Position numbers and translations under genes: made by a program. DNA of 64,000 nt from positions 3,658,001-3,722,000 of the forward strand of contig NZ_CP056087.1 of NCBI RefSeq assembly GCF_001839655.2, read 5' to 3'. Shown one piece after another: positions 23,302 to 33,067 of this stretch. The first letter of the stretch is position 1. Every line of letters starts with the position of its first letter. The DNA is from Pseudomonas argentinensis (GTDB lineage Bacteria > Pseudomonadota > Gammaproteobacteria > Pseudomonadales > Pseudomonadaceae). The notes under the pieces are model-generated. The model worked only from the letters and a program-made list of their open reading frames with translations, had not been told where the DNA came from and did not search any database.

Positions 23302-24588
23302 TTAACCCACGGTACGCAGGCGGGCACTCTTGTGCAGCATGCAGCAGTTGGATTCGCCGGCCACGAAGCGTCCAGGCGTCTCGACCCGCTCGAGCGCGAC
23401 GTCGCAGCGCTGGCCGTCCGCCTGCCGGCCTTCGCAGCGCGGCCGCTGGTAATGTTCCAGCCATTGGCGGTACTGGCTTTCCGGCACGAAGCACTTGCTC
23501 GCGGCATAGGCCAGCGGGCCGGCCAGGTAGCGGTCGACATCCTGCAGCGGCACGGTCAGGTGCCCGGCGCCCGGATGGAACACCACGAACACCACGCCCT
23601 GTGCGGCCAGGCGCTCGAGCACCTGGCTGGCGCCGCGTTGGGCGGCCTCGCCCTCACGGCGGCGCGCCTGCTCCTCGGCCGCAGCCTGGGTCGCGAGAAT
23701 GCGCGCGCGCAACTCTTCGTCGAACTGTTCGCGCAGGATCTCGCGCTCGGTGCGCGCATGGCGCTCGGCGGCGCGCATCCGCACCGCCATCTCCTCGCGT
23801 TCGCTCTGCTGCGCTTGCCGTTGCTCGGCCAGCTGGGCTTTGAGGTTCTGGTTGAGCCCCTCCTGCTGCCGCAGCGCCTGGCGCAGGGCCAGAATCTGCC
23901 CCTGCAATTCGGCCACTTGCCCGCTGCTCTGGGTGGCAGCGCGGGCCAACTCGGCCTGGTGCTCGCGGGCCAGGGCAGCGAGGCGCTCGCGCTGCTGGCG
24001 AACCAGTTGCGCAGCCTTCTGCCGGTAGTCGTGGGACAGCCGCTCGGCGAGCTTCTCGGCCAGGTCACGGGATGAATCGACGGCGTACCATTGATCTTCC
24101 GAGGCCATCTGCAGCCGTTCGGGCGTCACGGCAGGGGTCTCTTCTTCCTGCATGAGGATGCCGAGGCTGTTGGCTCGCACCGTGTCACGCAGGGTGGCCA
24201 GGTCGTTGTTGCCGGGTACCAGGCTGGGGTCCCAGAGGTGCATCTGGTGCCAGGACACCGGGCACTGGCTACGGCAGGCCAGGCGAATCGGCCCGCCGCC
24301 CAGGTCGGGACCACGGCCGGCACGTTCGGCCATCTGCTGCAGGGGGATGTTCCAGCCGGCGTCTGGCGCGCCGCTTTCGTCGAAATCCAGGTAGAAGAAC
24401 ACCGCCGAGCGAACCTGCAGGCGGCCATTGATCACCACGTACGCGGCCCGGACCTGCTCGTCGGCCAGGGTCGGCATTTTCACCAGGCCATCGAGCAGAG
24501 TCTCGAATTCGGCGTAGAACATCTGCCTGCCGATGCTGCCGTCCGGGGCGAAGAACATCACGGCCTCGATCAGTTGCGGCTTGCTCAT
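23302..24588 (-). CDS. Conserved coiled-coil protein of unknown function
   Basis: A 428-residue protein. The N-terminal third (1-165) is globular, with CRSQCPVSWHQMHLWD near 105-120. Residues about 173-318 are a long Arg/Glu/Gln-rich coiled coil. The C-terminal domain (325-428) has a cysteine group (C385, C395, C415, C416, H419) that could bind a metal. The architecture suggests a structural or nucleic-acid-linked protein, and coiled-coil proteins like this are often labelled as chromosome-partition related, but no family is recognised with confidence. It lies 28 bases upstream of the PLP enzyme gene on the same strand. Confidence 0.8.
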   Translation of the reverse strand: MSKPQLIEAVMFFAPDGSIGRQMFYAEFETLLDGLVKMPTLADEQVRAAYVVINGRLQVRSAVFFYLDFDESGAPDAGWNIPLQQMAERAGRGPDLGGGPIRLACRSQCPVSWHQMHLWDPSLVPGNNDLATLRDTVRANSLGILMQEEETPAVTPERLQMASEDQWYAVDSSRDLAEKLAERLSHDYRQKAAQLVRQQRERLAALAREHQAELARAATQSSGQVAELQGQILALRQALRQQEGLNQNLKAQLAEQRQAQQSEREEMAVRMRAAERHARTEREILREQFDEELRARILATQAAAEEQARRREGEAAQRGASQVLERLAAQGVVFVVFHPGAGHLTVPLQDVDRYLAGPLAYAASKCFVPESQYRQWLEHYQRPRCEGRQADGQRCDVALERVETPGRFVAGESNCCMLHKSARLRTVG

Positions 24589-24996
24589 CGATGTTCTCCA
24601 CAGGTAATGACGGTGCTCGACTGCAAATCAGCTGGCGCAACGAAACGCCAACCAGGCAAGTCTAGGCGAGAACCCATTACAGGCTGTGTGACCCGGTTGG
24701 CAGTCATTCAGCCGCAGGACGAACGGTGTGTTCGAACTGTGACCGGCTCCCTAGCAGCCGCCTGGCGAAAGTAAAAAGCCTAGAGCCTGTCCACGATATT
24801 TCGGCTCGACTTCAGCGCTTTGACTGCAAAGTCGCGGAAGCAGCCGCAAGCTGCAAGCCCCAAGCTACGAGTTAGAAGCAGTCCGCAGTGCTCTAGCTTG
24901 TTCTTGCAGCTTGAGGCTTGCGGCTTGAAGCTCAATGTCCGCTTCTGCCTTGCAGCAGCCTCTTCAATGTCGCCTGAAAAGATCATGAACAGGTTC
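24589..24996. other. 408-base gene-free region between the coiled-coil gene and fadH
   Basis: It contains the 111-bp repeat at 24840-24950 and otherwise no coding signal. The promoter of the coiled-coil gene should lie close to 24600-24700. Confidence 0.5.
24840..24950. repeat. 111-bp palindromic repeat, copy 1
   Basis: Matches 55810-55920 at 106 of 111 positions and in length. The ends pair: AGCCGCAAGCTGCAAGC against GCTTGAGGCTTGCGGCT. The related AGCTTCAAGCT sequence at 17045-17125 is a third, shorter member. Confidence 0.8.
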
Positions 24997-27048
<2,052 letters not shown>

Positions 27049-27121
27049 TCACGGAATTGCCGCAGCCTGCGCGGGCAGCGGTCGTATGGCACAGACGATA
27101 GTGAAGCAGATGCGCCTGCTC

Positions 27122-27159
27122 AATGATCATAAATGACAAATCAATGATCAAAAGTGACA
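27122..27159. promoter_or_regulatory. Tandem 17-bp operator repeats between fadH and its AraC regulator
   Basis: AATGATCATAAATGACA (27122-27138) and AATGATCAAAAGTGACA (27143-27159) are direct repeats with a 21-bp period, that is two helical turns. They lie about 95 bases upstream of fadH and 62 bases before the regulator start. Direct repeats two turns apart are the usual target of AraC-family dimers. The distinct AT-rich composition against GC-rich flanks supports a protein-binding role. Confidence 0.72.
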
Positions 27160-27220
27160 GCCGACTGGCACTGCGCCAATCGCCGAGCTAGGCTGGCGAA
27201 CTTCCTTGGGACGCACGCTG

Positions 27221-28279
27221 ATGAAACCTGCCGCCATCCGCCTGGGCGACCTCTCCGTCGGCTACCTGCACAGCCTGGCCGATGCCGTCGAGCACCTGGG
27301 CCATGCCTCGCGGCCGCTGCTCGAACACTACGGTTTCGATGCCGCGCGCCTGGCCGAGCCCCGCGCGCGGCTGTCGATCCCGCGCTACATGCACCTGGGC
27401 CATGCCGCCATCGTGCAGACCGGCGAGCCGGCCCTCGGCCTGCTGATGGGCCGCTTCGCCTACCTGCATCGCCTGGGCCTGGCCGGCATCGCCGCGGGCC
27501 AGGCGCCCACGGTGCGCGAAGCCGCCCGCACGCTGATCCGCTTCGAGGCGCTCTATGCCGCCAACTATCGAGGCCGTTCCAGCCTGCTGGAAGACAGCAG
27601 CGGCGCCTGGCTGCGTTTTCACTCCATTGGCCCCTACAACGCCTACAACCGCTTCGTGGTCGACACCGTACTGGCCGCCTGGCTGCAGCAACTGGGCGCC
27701 CTCGCCCATACGCCGCTGCCCGCCCAGGCGCTGCAGCTGGAATTCGCGGCCCCCGACTACGCCGAGCGCTACCCGTTGGAATTCGGTTGCCCGGCCGTCT
27801 TCGAAGCCGACTTCAACGGCATCCGCCTCGACCTGCAGGCGCTCAATCTAAGCAATCCGCTGCACTGCCCGGGCACCTGGAATGAATTGTTACAACTTTG
27901 CGAGCAAGAACTGCAAAGGCTGACACGGCCGCAAAACATGCGTGATCGCGTCATCCAGCTGCTCGGCCCGCGCCTGCATGGGCGAGAGCCGGACATGGAC
28001 GATATCGCCCGCCAACTGCAGCTGCCAGCCTGGACCCTGCGCCGGCGTCTGGCCGAAGAAGGCACGCGCTTCAGCACCATCGTCAACGAGACCCGGCGCG
28101 ACCTGGCCCTCGCCTACGTGCGCGACACCGAGCTGAGTTTCGGCGAGATCGCCTACCTGCTCGGCTTCGCCTCCGCGGAGGCCTTTCAGCGCGCCTTCAA
28201 ACGCTGGCTCGAGTGCCCGCCCGGGGAGATGCGTCGACTCTTGCGGCAGAGCGGCAACACATCTGAATCTATGAAATAA
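27221..28279 (+). CDS. AraC-family regulator, likely controlling fadH
   Basis: A 352-residue protein with the Arabinose_bd-type N-terminal domain of the OruR/ArgR-like AraC group (SLADAVEHLGHASRPLLEHYG, then GLLMGRFAYLHRLG) and a C-terminal DNA-binding domain (MDDIARQLQLPAWTLRRRLAEEG and SFGEIAYLLGFASAEAFQRAFKR). Such regulators often sense fatty-acid-derived ligands. Divergence from fadH with tandem operators between argues for control of fadH; ligand and sign of regulation are inferred only. The ATG at 27221 was preferred to a start five codons upstream because family members begin at this point. Confidence 0.9.
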   Translation: MKPAAIRLGDLSVGYLHSLADAVEHLGHASRPLLEHYGFDAARLAEPRARLSIPRYMHLGHAAIVQTGEPALGLLMGRFAYLHRLGLAGIAAGQAPTVREAARTLIRFEALYAANYRGRSSLLEDSSGAWLRFHSIGPYNAYNRFVVDTVLAAWLQQLGALAHTPLPAQALQLEFAAPDYAERYPLEFGCPAVFEADFNGIRLDLQALNLSNPLHCPGTWNELLQLCEQELQRLTRPQNMRDRVIQLLGPRLHGREPDMDDIARQLQLPAWTLRRRLAEEGTRFSTIVNETRRDLALAYVRDTELSFGEIAYLLGFASAEAFQRAFKRWLECPPGEMRRLLRQSGNTSESMK

Positions 28280-28289
28280 CTATTTTCAT
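28271..28289. promoter_or_regulatory. 9-1-9 AT-rich palindrome upstream of the fpv operon (possible Fur-type site)
   Basis: ATGAAATAA-C-TATTTTCAT; the two arms match at seven of nine positions. It overlaps the stop codon of the AraC gene and lies 182 bases upstream of fpvG. Size and symmetry fit a Fur-family operator, but base match to the Fur consensus is weak. Confidence 0.35.
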
Positions 28290-28470
28290 TTGCAGCTGCG
28301 GGTTTTACGCTTCTCATCCGTCCTAGTAGATGACCGATCCAGTGGTGCCCGCCCCGGCGAGCACCCTATCGGTTTGTTCTCCTTGCCGGCCGTCGGGCCG
28401 GCGAGGTTTCGTTCGTACCTAAATCGCTCTCCGTGCCGCGCACGGGAGGGCTCAGACAAGACTGATATTC

Positions 28471-29658
28471 ATGTCCAAGAAGTCGCGTTCAAAAATCTGG
28501 TTCCTGGTGCACAGCTGGCTCGCCCTGCCCATCTGGTTCTTCGTGCTGATCGTCTGCGTCACCGGCACCCTGGCGGTGGTCAGCCAGGAAATCGTCTGGC
28601 TGGCCAATCCGGACGTGCGCGCCAGCAAGCCATCGGACGACGCCGAACTGCTGACCTTTGGCCAGGTACTCGCCGAGATCAGGAAAGCCGAGCCGGAGCT
28701 GGTGGTGCAGTCCATCACCCGCCCGGACGAATCGCACTTCGCCCTCACCGCCCGGGTCAGCTACCCCGACGGCAGCAACCCGACCCTCTACGTCAACCCC
28801 TACACCGGCGCCATCCAGGGCGTCAGCCCGGAGTTCGATTTCCGCCAGTTCACCCGTGCCCTGCACGGCTGGTGGCTGGTGCCCTTCACCAATGGTTTCA
28901 GCTGGGGCTGGTACCTGGTGTCGATGATGGGCATCCCCATGCTGCTGTCGCTGATCACCGGCCTGGTGGTGTACAAGAAATTCTGGAAAGGCTTCTTCAA
29001 ACCGCGCCTGCGCTTCAACCAGGGCGCGCGGATATTCTGGGGCGACTTCCATCGCCTGAGCGGTATCTGGTCGATCTGGTTCATCGCCGTGGTATCGATC
29101 ACCGGCATCTGGTTCCTGATCCAGGCGATCCTGTTCGACAACCAGATTTCCATCTCCACCGAAGGCGTGCCCGCTGTGGTGGCCCGCGAAGACGTGCCCA
29201 TCGTGCGGCCCGGCGAGCCGATCCCGATGCTCGACGTGGACGAAGCGGCACGCATCGCCATCAGCAAGGTACCGAGCCTGGACGTCAGCTTCACCCGCCT
29301 GCCCAGCAATGCCTATGACCATATCGCCGTCGGTGGCCGCGGCTGGTATCCGCTGATGATGCAGAGCGCCTCGATCAACCCCTACACCGGCGAAGTGGCT
29401 CAGCAGCGCTTGCTCGAGGATCGCTCCAAGCTGGAGTTCGTCACCGAGTCCATGCGCCCCTTGCACACCGGTGACTTCGGCGGCCTGTGGGTGAAGATGA
29501 TCTGGTTCTTCTTCGGCCTGGTGCTGAGCATGATGGTGCTCAGCGGCCTGCTGATCTGGACCAAGCGTACCGCTCAGGCCACCGCCAAGGTGATCAAGCG
29601 CCCGGCGCGGGTGCGCGATCGCGACACTGCAATCGACACTGGGGAGGTCAAGGCATGA
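28471..29658 (+). CDS. fpvG: FpvG-like PepSY membrane reductase for ferripyoverdine
   Basis: A 395-residue inner-membrane PepSY-type protein with four membrane helices: residues about 10-35, 150-170, 200-222 and 340-365. It contains conserved His residues (LVHSWLALP, ALHGWWLVP, FHRLSGIWS) and two PepSY segments (TLYVNPYTGAIQGV, ASINPYTGEVAQQ). In P. aeruginosa FpvG reduces pyoverdine-bound Fe(III) in the periplasm. Recognition rests strongly on the following seven genes, which reproduce the fpvGHJK-fpvCDEF order. The stop overlaps fpvH by four bases (ATGA). Confidence 0.9.
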   Translation: MSKKSRSKIWFLVHSWLALPIWFFVLIVCVTGTLAVVSQEIVWLANPDVRASKPSDDAELLTFGQVLAEIRKAEPELVVQSITRPDESHFALTARVSYPDGSNPTLYVNPYTGAIQGVSPEFDFRQFTRALHGWWLVPFTNGFSWGWYLVSMMGIPMLLSLITGLVVYKKFWKGFFKPRLRFNQGARIFWGDFHRLSGIWSIWFIAVVSITGIWFLIQAILFDNQISISTEGVPAVVAREDVPIVRPGEPIPMLDVDEAARIAISKVPSLDVSFTRLPSNAYDHIAVGGRGWYPLMMQSASINPYTGEVAQQRLLEDRSKLEFVTESMRPLHTGDFGGLWVKMIWFFFGLVLSMMVLSGLLIWTKRTAQATAKVIKRPARVRDRDTAIDTGEVKA

Positions 29659-30200
29659 GCAAGGCCGTGGCAGCACAACCCGCCTCGCCGCTGAGCCGCT
29701 TGTGGTACAAGTGGCGCTTCCACATCAATATCCTGCTGGTACTCATCCCGCTGGGGTTCATGCCCAGGTACTTCGCCGACGTCGCGCTGTTTCGTGGCAC
29801 CAGCGGCCTGGGCGAGCGCACCGTCGGCGAAGTGCCGGTCGGCCCCTGGTCGATCACCCTGGCCGAATTCCGTGCCGCGCCGCCGGAGCTCGACGGCCCG
29901 GCCGGCTACATGAAGACCTTTACCGGCGCGCTGTGCAAGGCATGCATCGGCGAGGTCAAGGCCACCTACCTGCGCATCGGCAAGCCACGCAGCCTGCGCG
30001 CCGCCGGTGGTATCTTCTTTGGCAGCGCCTACCGCATGGGCGCCACCGTGCCGCTGCCGACGCGCACCAAACCCGACGCCGAACTGTGGATCACCATGGA
30101 GGGCTGGGACGGTTCCGTGCACCAGGCCGCCGTACCGCTCGAACAGGCATCCCCATCCACGGTCGCGTGGCTGCAGAAACAACAAGGAGGCAAACCATGA
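29655..30200 (+). CDS. fpvH: FpvH-like membrane protein
   Basis: A 181-residue protein with one N-terminal membrane helix (ILLVLIPLGFMPRYF, residues about 26-42) and a periplasmic remainder. The pair of cysteines in GALCKACIGEVKATYLR (CxxC near residue 93) could hold metal or a disulfide. FpvH assists FpvG in ferripyoverdine reduction in P. aeruginosa. It overlaps both neighbours by four bases and so is translationally coupled within the operon. Confidence 0.82.
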   Translation: MSKAVAAQPASPLSRLWYKWRFHINILLVLIPLGFMPRYFADVALFRGTSGLGERTVGEVPVGPWSITLAEFRAAPPELDGPAGYMKTFTGALCKACIGEVKATYLRIGKPRSLRAAGGIFFGSAYRMGATVPLPTRTKPDAELWITMEGWDGSVHQAAVPLEQASPSTVAWLQKQQGGKP

Positions 30201-30517
30201 TCAAGTCCACTGGCCTGCGCAGCGCCGCAGGTATCGCCCTGCTGTCGCTCAGCGCCCTGGCCCTGGCCCACAACCCGATGTGCCAGTGCGAAGAAGTCGA
30301 CGGCGAGAGCATCCGCTGCACCGGCGGTTTTTCCGATGGCAGCGGCGCCGCGGGCGTGACCCTGGATGTGATCGGCTATGACGAAAGCATTCTGGTGCCC
30401 GGCAAGCTGGCCGAGGACTCCACCCTGACCTTCAAGAAGCCGGAGGGTGAGTTCTACGTGCTGTTCGACGCCGGCCCCGGCCATATCGTCGAAATCGACC
30501 ATACGGAAATCGAATGA
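30197..30517 (+). CDS. fpvJ: FpvJ-like small periplasmic protein
   Basis: A 106-residue protein with a signal peptide (cut near ALALA-HNPM) and a compact periplasmic domain with three cysteines (MCQCEEV, IRCTGGF). A strong AAGGAGG lies seven bases before the ATG, inside the end of fpvH. FpvJ acts with FpvC, FpvG and FpvH in periplasmic iron release from pyoverdine. It overlaps fpvK by four bases. Confidence 0.82.
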   Translation: MIKSTGLRSAAGIALLSLSALALAHNPMCQCEEVDGESIRCTGGFSDGSGAAGVTLDVIGYDESILVPGKLAEDSTLTFKKPEGEFYVLFDAGPGHIVEIDHTEIE

Positions 30518-31080
30518 CAGTCCAGGTCGTACGGCCGGCCGGTGCCGGCCATGAAACCCTCTACGTGCTCGTTCTTTGTCTGTTCATCGTGCTGGCGGCC
30601 GGCGCGGTGGTCGCCTGGCATGGCGAAACGGACAGCGAAACCGTCATCGCCGGCCACCAGATCGACGCCCGCCGCGACCTCACGCCGGCCGAACAGGGCA
30701 TCTACGCCGACCTGCGGGTGGCCGCCGACGAGATCCGCATCCGCCGCGACGAAGAGCAGGCGCTGCTGAGCCCCGCCGAGCTGGCCGACGAAGGCTTCCC
30801 GCCGTTCGTCAACGATGCCAGCGCCGCCAGCCGCGGCAACCATCAGTGGCAATTGCTGCCCGGTGACGGGGCCGCCTATTTCGGCGCCAGCCAGGCGCTG
30901 GACGTCGCCGGTTCGCTGCTCATGCGCCTCGATGGCGAGCAGGAGCAGGTCGACGTCTGGCTCAATCGCAACAGTGCCAGCGCCCCCGCCAGCCTCGACG
31001 CGACCGCCCTGATCGCTGCCGGCTGGCAGCAGATCGCCTCCCAGTACGACGCAGGTGTGACCCGGCAGCATCGCCACTGA
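30514..31080 (+). CDS. fpvK: FpvK-like membrane-anchored protein
   Basis: A 188-residue protein with one membrane segment (residues 16-38, LYVLVLCLFIVLAAGAVVAW) and a periplasmic domain. It contains RRDLTPAEQGIYADLRVAADEI and a Trp-rich C-terminal part (GNHQWQLLPGDGAAYFG, WLNRNS). Position and size match FpvK; it has no recognised enzymatic motif. The fpvC start follows 35 bases after the stop, the largest gap inside the operon. Confidence 0.78.
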   Translation: MTVQVVRPAGAGHETLYVLVLCLFIVLAAGAVVAWHGETDSETVIAGHQIDARRDLTPAEQGIYADLRVAADEIRIRRDEEQALLSPAELADEGFPPFVNDASAASRGNHQWQLLPGDGAAYFGASQALDVAGSLLMRLDGEQEQVDVWLNRNSASAPASLDATALIAAGWQQIASQYDAGVTRQHRH

Positions 31081-31115
31081 CACCTTTGACTCATTCGACA
31101 GAAGACCGCCCGCCC

Positions 31116-32315
31116 ATGCCCATTTCCCGCCTTTTCCGCGCACGCCAGCTGCTGTCACGCATAGGGTCTGTTCCCGTTTCACGCACGGCCGCGCCGGCGC
31201 CCGTTTTGCCGCGAGGCAAGGCACGAGCCGCGACGTTTAGTGAGCTAAATGAGCCGGCGAGAAACGCAGTATCGCGGCAAAACGAGCCCGGCCCTTCGGG
31301 TTGCGCGGGAAATCTCGCCAGGCGTCGTTGGAGGACTTGGCAAGGGAATGACCATTCCCTGCGTCCTCTGCCTCGCCTGGCGAGATTTCTCGCGGCAACG
31401 CGGCTCGCGTTGAAACGGCAACAGGCCCTAGCCATCGGCGCGACCGCCCTGCTGCTGCTCGGCGCCGCCAGCGCCGCCGACGCCAAGCTGCGCATCGGCA
31501 TCACCCTGCACCCCTACTACAGCTATGTGAGCAACATCGTCGGCGACAAGGCCGAGGTGGTGCCGCTGATTCCGGCCGGTTTCAACCCCCACGCCTACGA
31601 GCCGCGGGCCGAGGACATCAAGCGCATCGGCTCGCTGGACGTGGTGGTGCTCAACGGTGTGGGCCATGACGACTTCGCCGACCGCATGATCGCCGCCAGC
31701 GAGAAGCCCGACATCGAAGTGATCGAAGCCAACGCCAACGTGCCGTTGCTGGCGGCTACCGGCATCGCCGCCCGCGGCGCCGGCAAGGTGGTCAACCCGC
31801 ATACCTTCCTGTCGATCAGCGCCTCCATCGCCCAGGTCAACAACATCGCCCGCGAACTCGGCAAGCTCGACCCGGACAACGCCAAGACCTACACCCAGAA
31901 CGCCCGCGCCTACGGCAAACGCCTGCGCAAGCTGCGCGCCGATGCCCTTGCCCAGCTGACCGAAGCGCCCAACGCCGACCTGCGGGTGGCCACCGTGCAC
32001 GCCGCCTACGACTACCTCCTGCGTGAGTTCGGCCTGGAAGTCACCGCGGTGGTGGAGCCGGCCCATGGCATCGAGCCGAGCCCGAGCCAGCTGAAAAAAA
32101 CCATCGATCAGCTGCGCGAGCTGGACGTGAAAGTGATCTTTTCCGAGCTGGACTTCCCGTCCACCTACGTCGACACCATTCAGCGCGAGTCGGGCGTGAA
32201 ACTCTATCCGCTGTCGCACATTTCCTACGGCGAATACAGCGCCGAGAAGTACGAGAAGGAAATGACCAACAACATGAATACCGTGGTGCGCGCCATCCAG
32301 GAAGCCGGCCAATGA
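31116..32315 (+). CDS. fpvC: FpvC-like periplasmic metal-binding protein carrying an in-frame MITE insertion
   Basis: A 399-residue frame. Residues from about 105 are a cluster-9 (ZnuA-type) substrate-binding protein (HPYYSYVSNIVGDKAEVVPL, GFNPHAYEPRAEDIKRI, PLSHISYGEYSAEKYEKEMT), the FpvC iron chelator/carrier. Codons 17-105 (bases 31164-31430) are a MITE inserted within the signal peptide. Removing exactly 267 bases joins RQLLSRI to AIGATALLLLGAASAADA, a perfect signal sequence. The insertion keeps the frame and has no stop. Translation may start at ATG 31116, giving a 105-residue prefix before the hydrophobic core, or at TTG 31410 in the element's end, giving MKRQQALAIGATALLLL. Either could still be exported; this is untested. 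Confidence 0.85.
   Translation: MPISRLFRARQLLSRIGSVPVSRTAAPAPVLPRGKARAATFSELNEPARNAVSRQNEPGPSGCAGNLARRRWRTWQGNDHSLRPLPRLARFLAATRLALKRQQALAIGATALLLLGAASAADAKLRIGITLHPYYSYVSNIVGDKAEVVPLIPAGFNPHAYEPRAEDIKRIGSLDVVVLNGVGHDDFADRMIAASEKPDIEVIEANANVPLLAATGIAARGAGKVVNPHTFLSISASIAQVNNIARELGKLDPDNAKTYTQNARAYGKRLRKLRADALAQLTEAPNADLRVATVHAAYDYLLREFGLEVTAVVEPAHGIEPSPSQLKKTIDQLRELDVKVIFSELDFPSTYVDTIQRESGVKLYPLSHISYGEYSAEKYEKEMTNNMNTVVRAIQEAGQ
31164..31428. mobile_element. 265-bp MITE, copy 1, inside fpvC
   Basis: The terminal inverted repeats GGGTCTGTTCCCGTTTCA and TGAAACGGCAACAGGCCC match at 16 of 18 positions and are flanked by TA (31162-31163 and 31429-31430). It is closely similar to the 278-bp copy at 42761-43038. 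There is no transposase; TA duplication suggests mobilisation by an IS630/mariner-like enzyme. Confidence 0.88.
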
Positions 32316-33067
32316 CCGCGGCGGAAAACCTGGGCGTGAAAGCCATCGGCCCGACCCTCGACTTTCAGCAGGTCAGCCTGGTGCTAGGCCGCACCTCGAT
32401 CCTCGATAACGTGACCTTTCAGGTGCGCCCGGGCAGCGTGCATGCCCTGGTCGGCCCCAACGGCGGTGGCAAGAGTTCGCTGATCAAGACCTTGCTCGGC
32501 CAGATGCCCCATCAGGGCGCGCTCAGCCTGGAATGGCCGGGCGCCGTCGGCACCATCGGCTACGTGCCCCAGGCCCTGGAATTCGACCGCGGTCTGCCAA
32601 TGACCGTGGACGACTTCATGGCCGCCATGTGCCAGCGCCGGCCGGCCTTTCTCGGCCTGTCCAAGCATTTCAGCAAGCCCATCGACGATGCGCTGGCCCG
32701 CGTCGGCATGCTGGAGAAACGCAAACGGCGCATGGGCGCGCTGTCCGGGGGTGAGCGCCAGCGCGTGCTGCTGGCCCAGGGATTGATTCCGGCGCCGCAA
32801 TTGCTGGTGCTCGACGAGCCGATGTCGGCCCTCGACGAAGCCGGCATCCAGGTGTTCGAGCGCCTGCTCGGCGACTGGCGCCGTGCCGGCATGACCGTGC
32901 TGTGGATCGAGCACGACCTGGAAGCGGTGAAGCGCCTGGCCGACCGCGTCACCGGCCTGAGCCGCCGGGTGCTGTTCGATGCGCCACCTGCCGAGGCACT
33001 GACGCCGGAGCGCCTGCTCGGCCTGTTCTCCACCCATGCCCGCACCGTGGAGGCCGCCCAGCCATGA
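32312..33067 (+). CDS. fpvD: FpvD-like ABC transporter ATP-binding protein
   Basis: A 251-residue ATPase with Walker A GPNGGGKSS (residues 48-56), ABC signature LSGGERQRVL (about 144-153), Walker B LLVLDEPMSALDE and the switch IEHDLEAV. It powers the iron importer with FpvE. Start and stop overlap its neighbours by four bases each (ATGA), so the four fpvCDEF genes are tightly coupled. Confidence 0.92.
   Translation: MTAAENLGVKAIGPTLDFQQVSLVLGRTSILDNVTFQVRPGSVHALVGPNGGGKSSLIKTLLGQMPHQGALSLEWPGAVGTIGYVPQALEFDRGLPMTVDDFMAAMCQRRPAFLGLSKHFSKPIDDALARVGMLEKRKRRMGALSGGERQRVLLAQGLIPAPQLLVLDEPMSALDEAGIQVFERLLGDWRRAGMTVLWIEHDLEAVKRLADRVTGLSRRVLFDAPPAEALTPERLLGLFSTHARTVEAAQP

Noticed and set aside
28410..28445. 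PvdS-type promoter (TAAAT-N16-CGT) before fpvG
   Set aside because: The -35 half is present but CGT is not at the required spacing (CAC instead).
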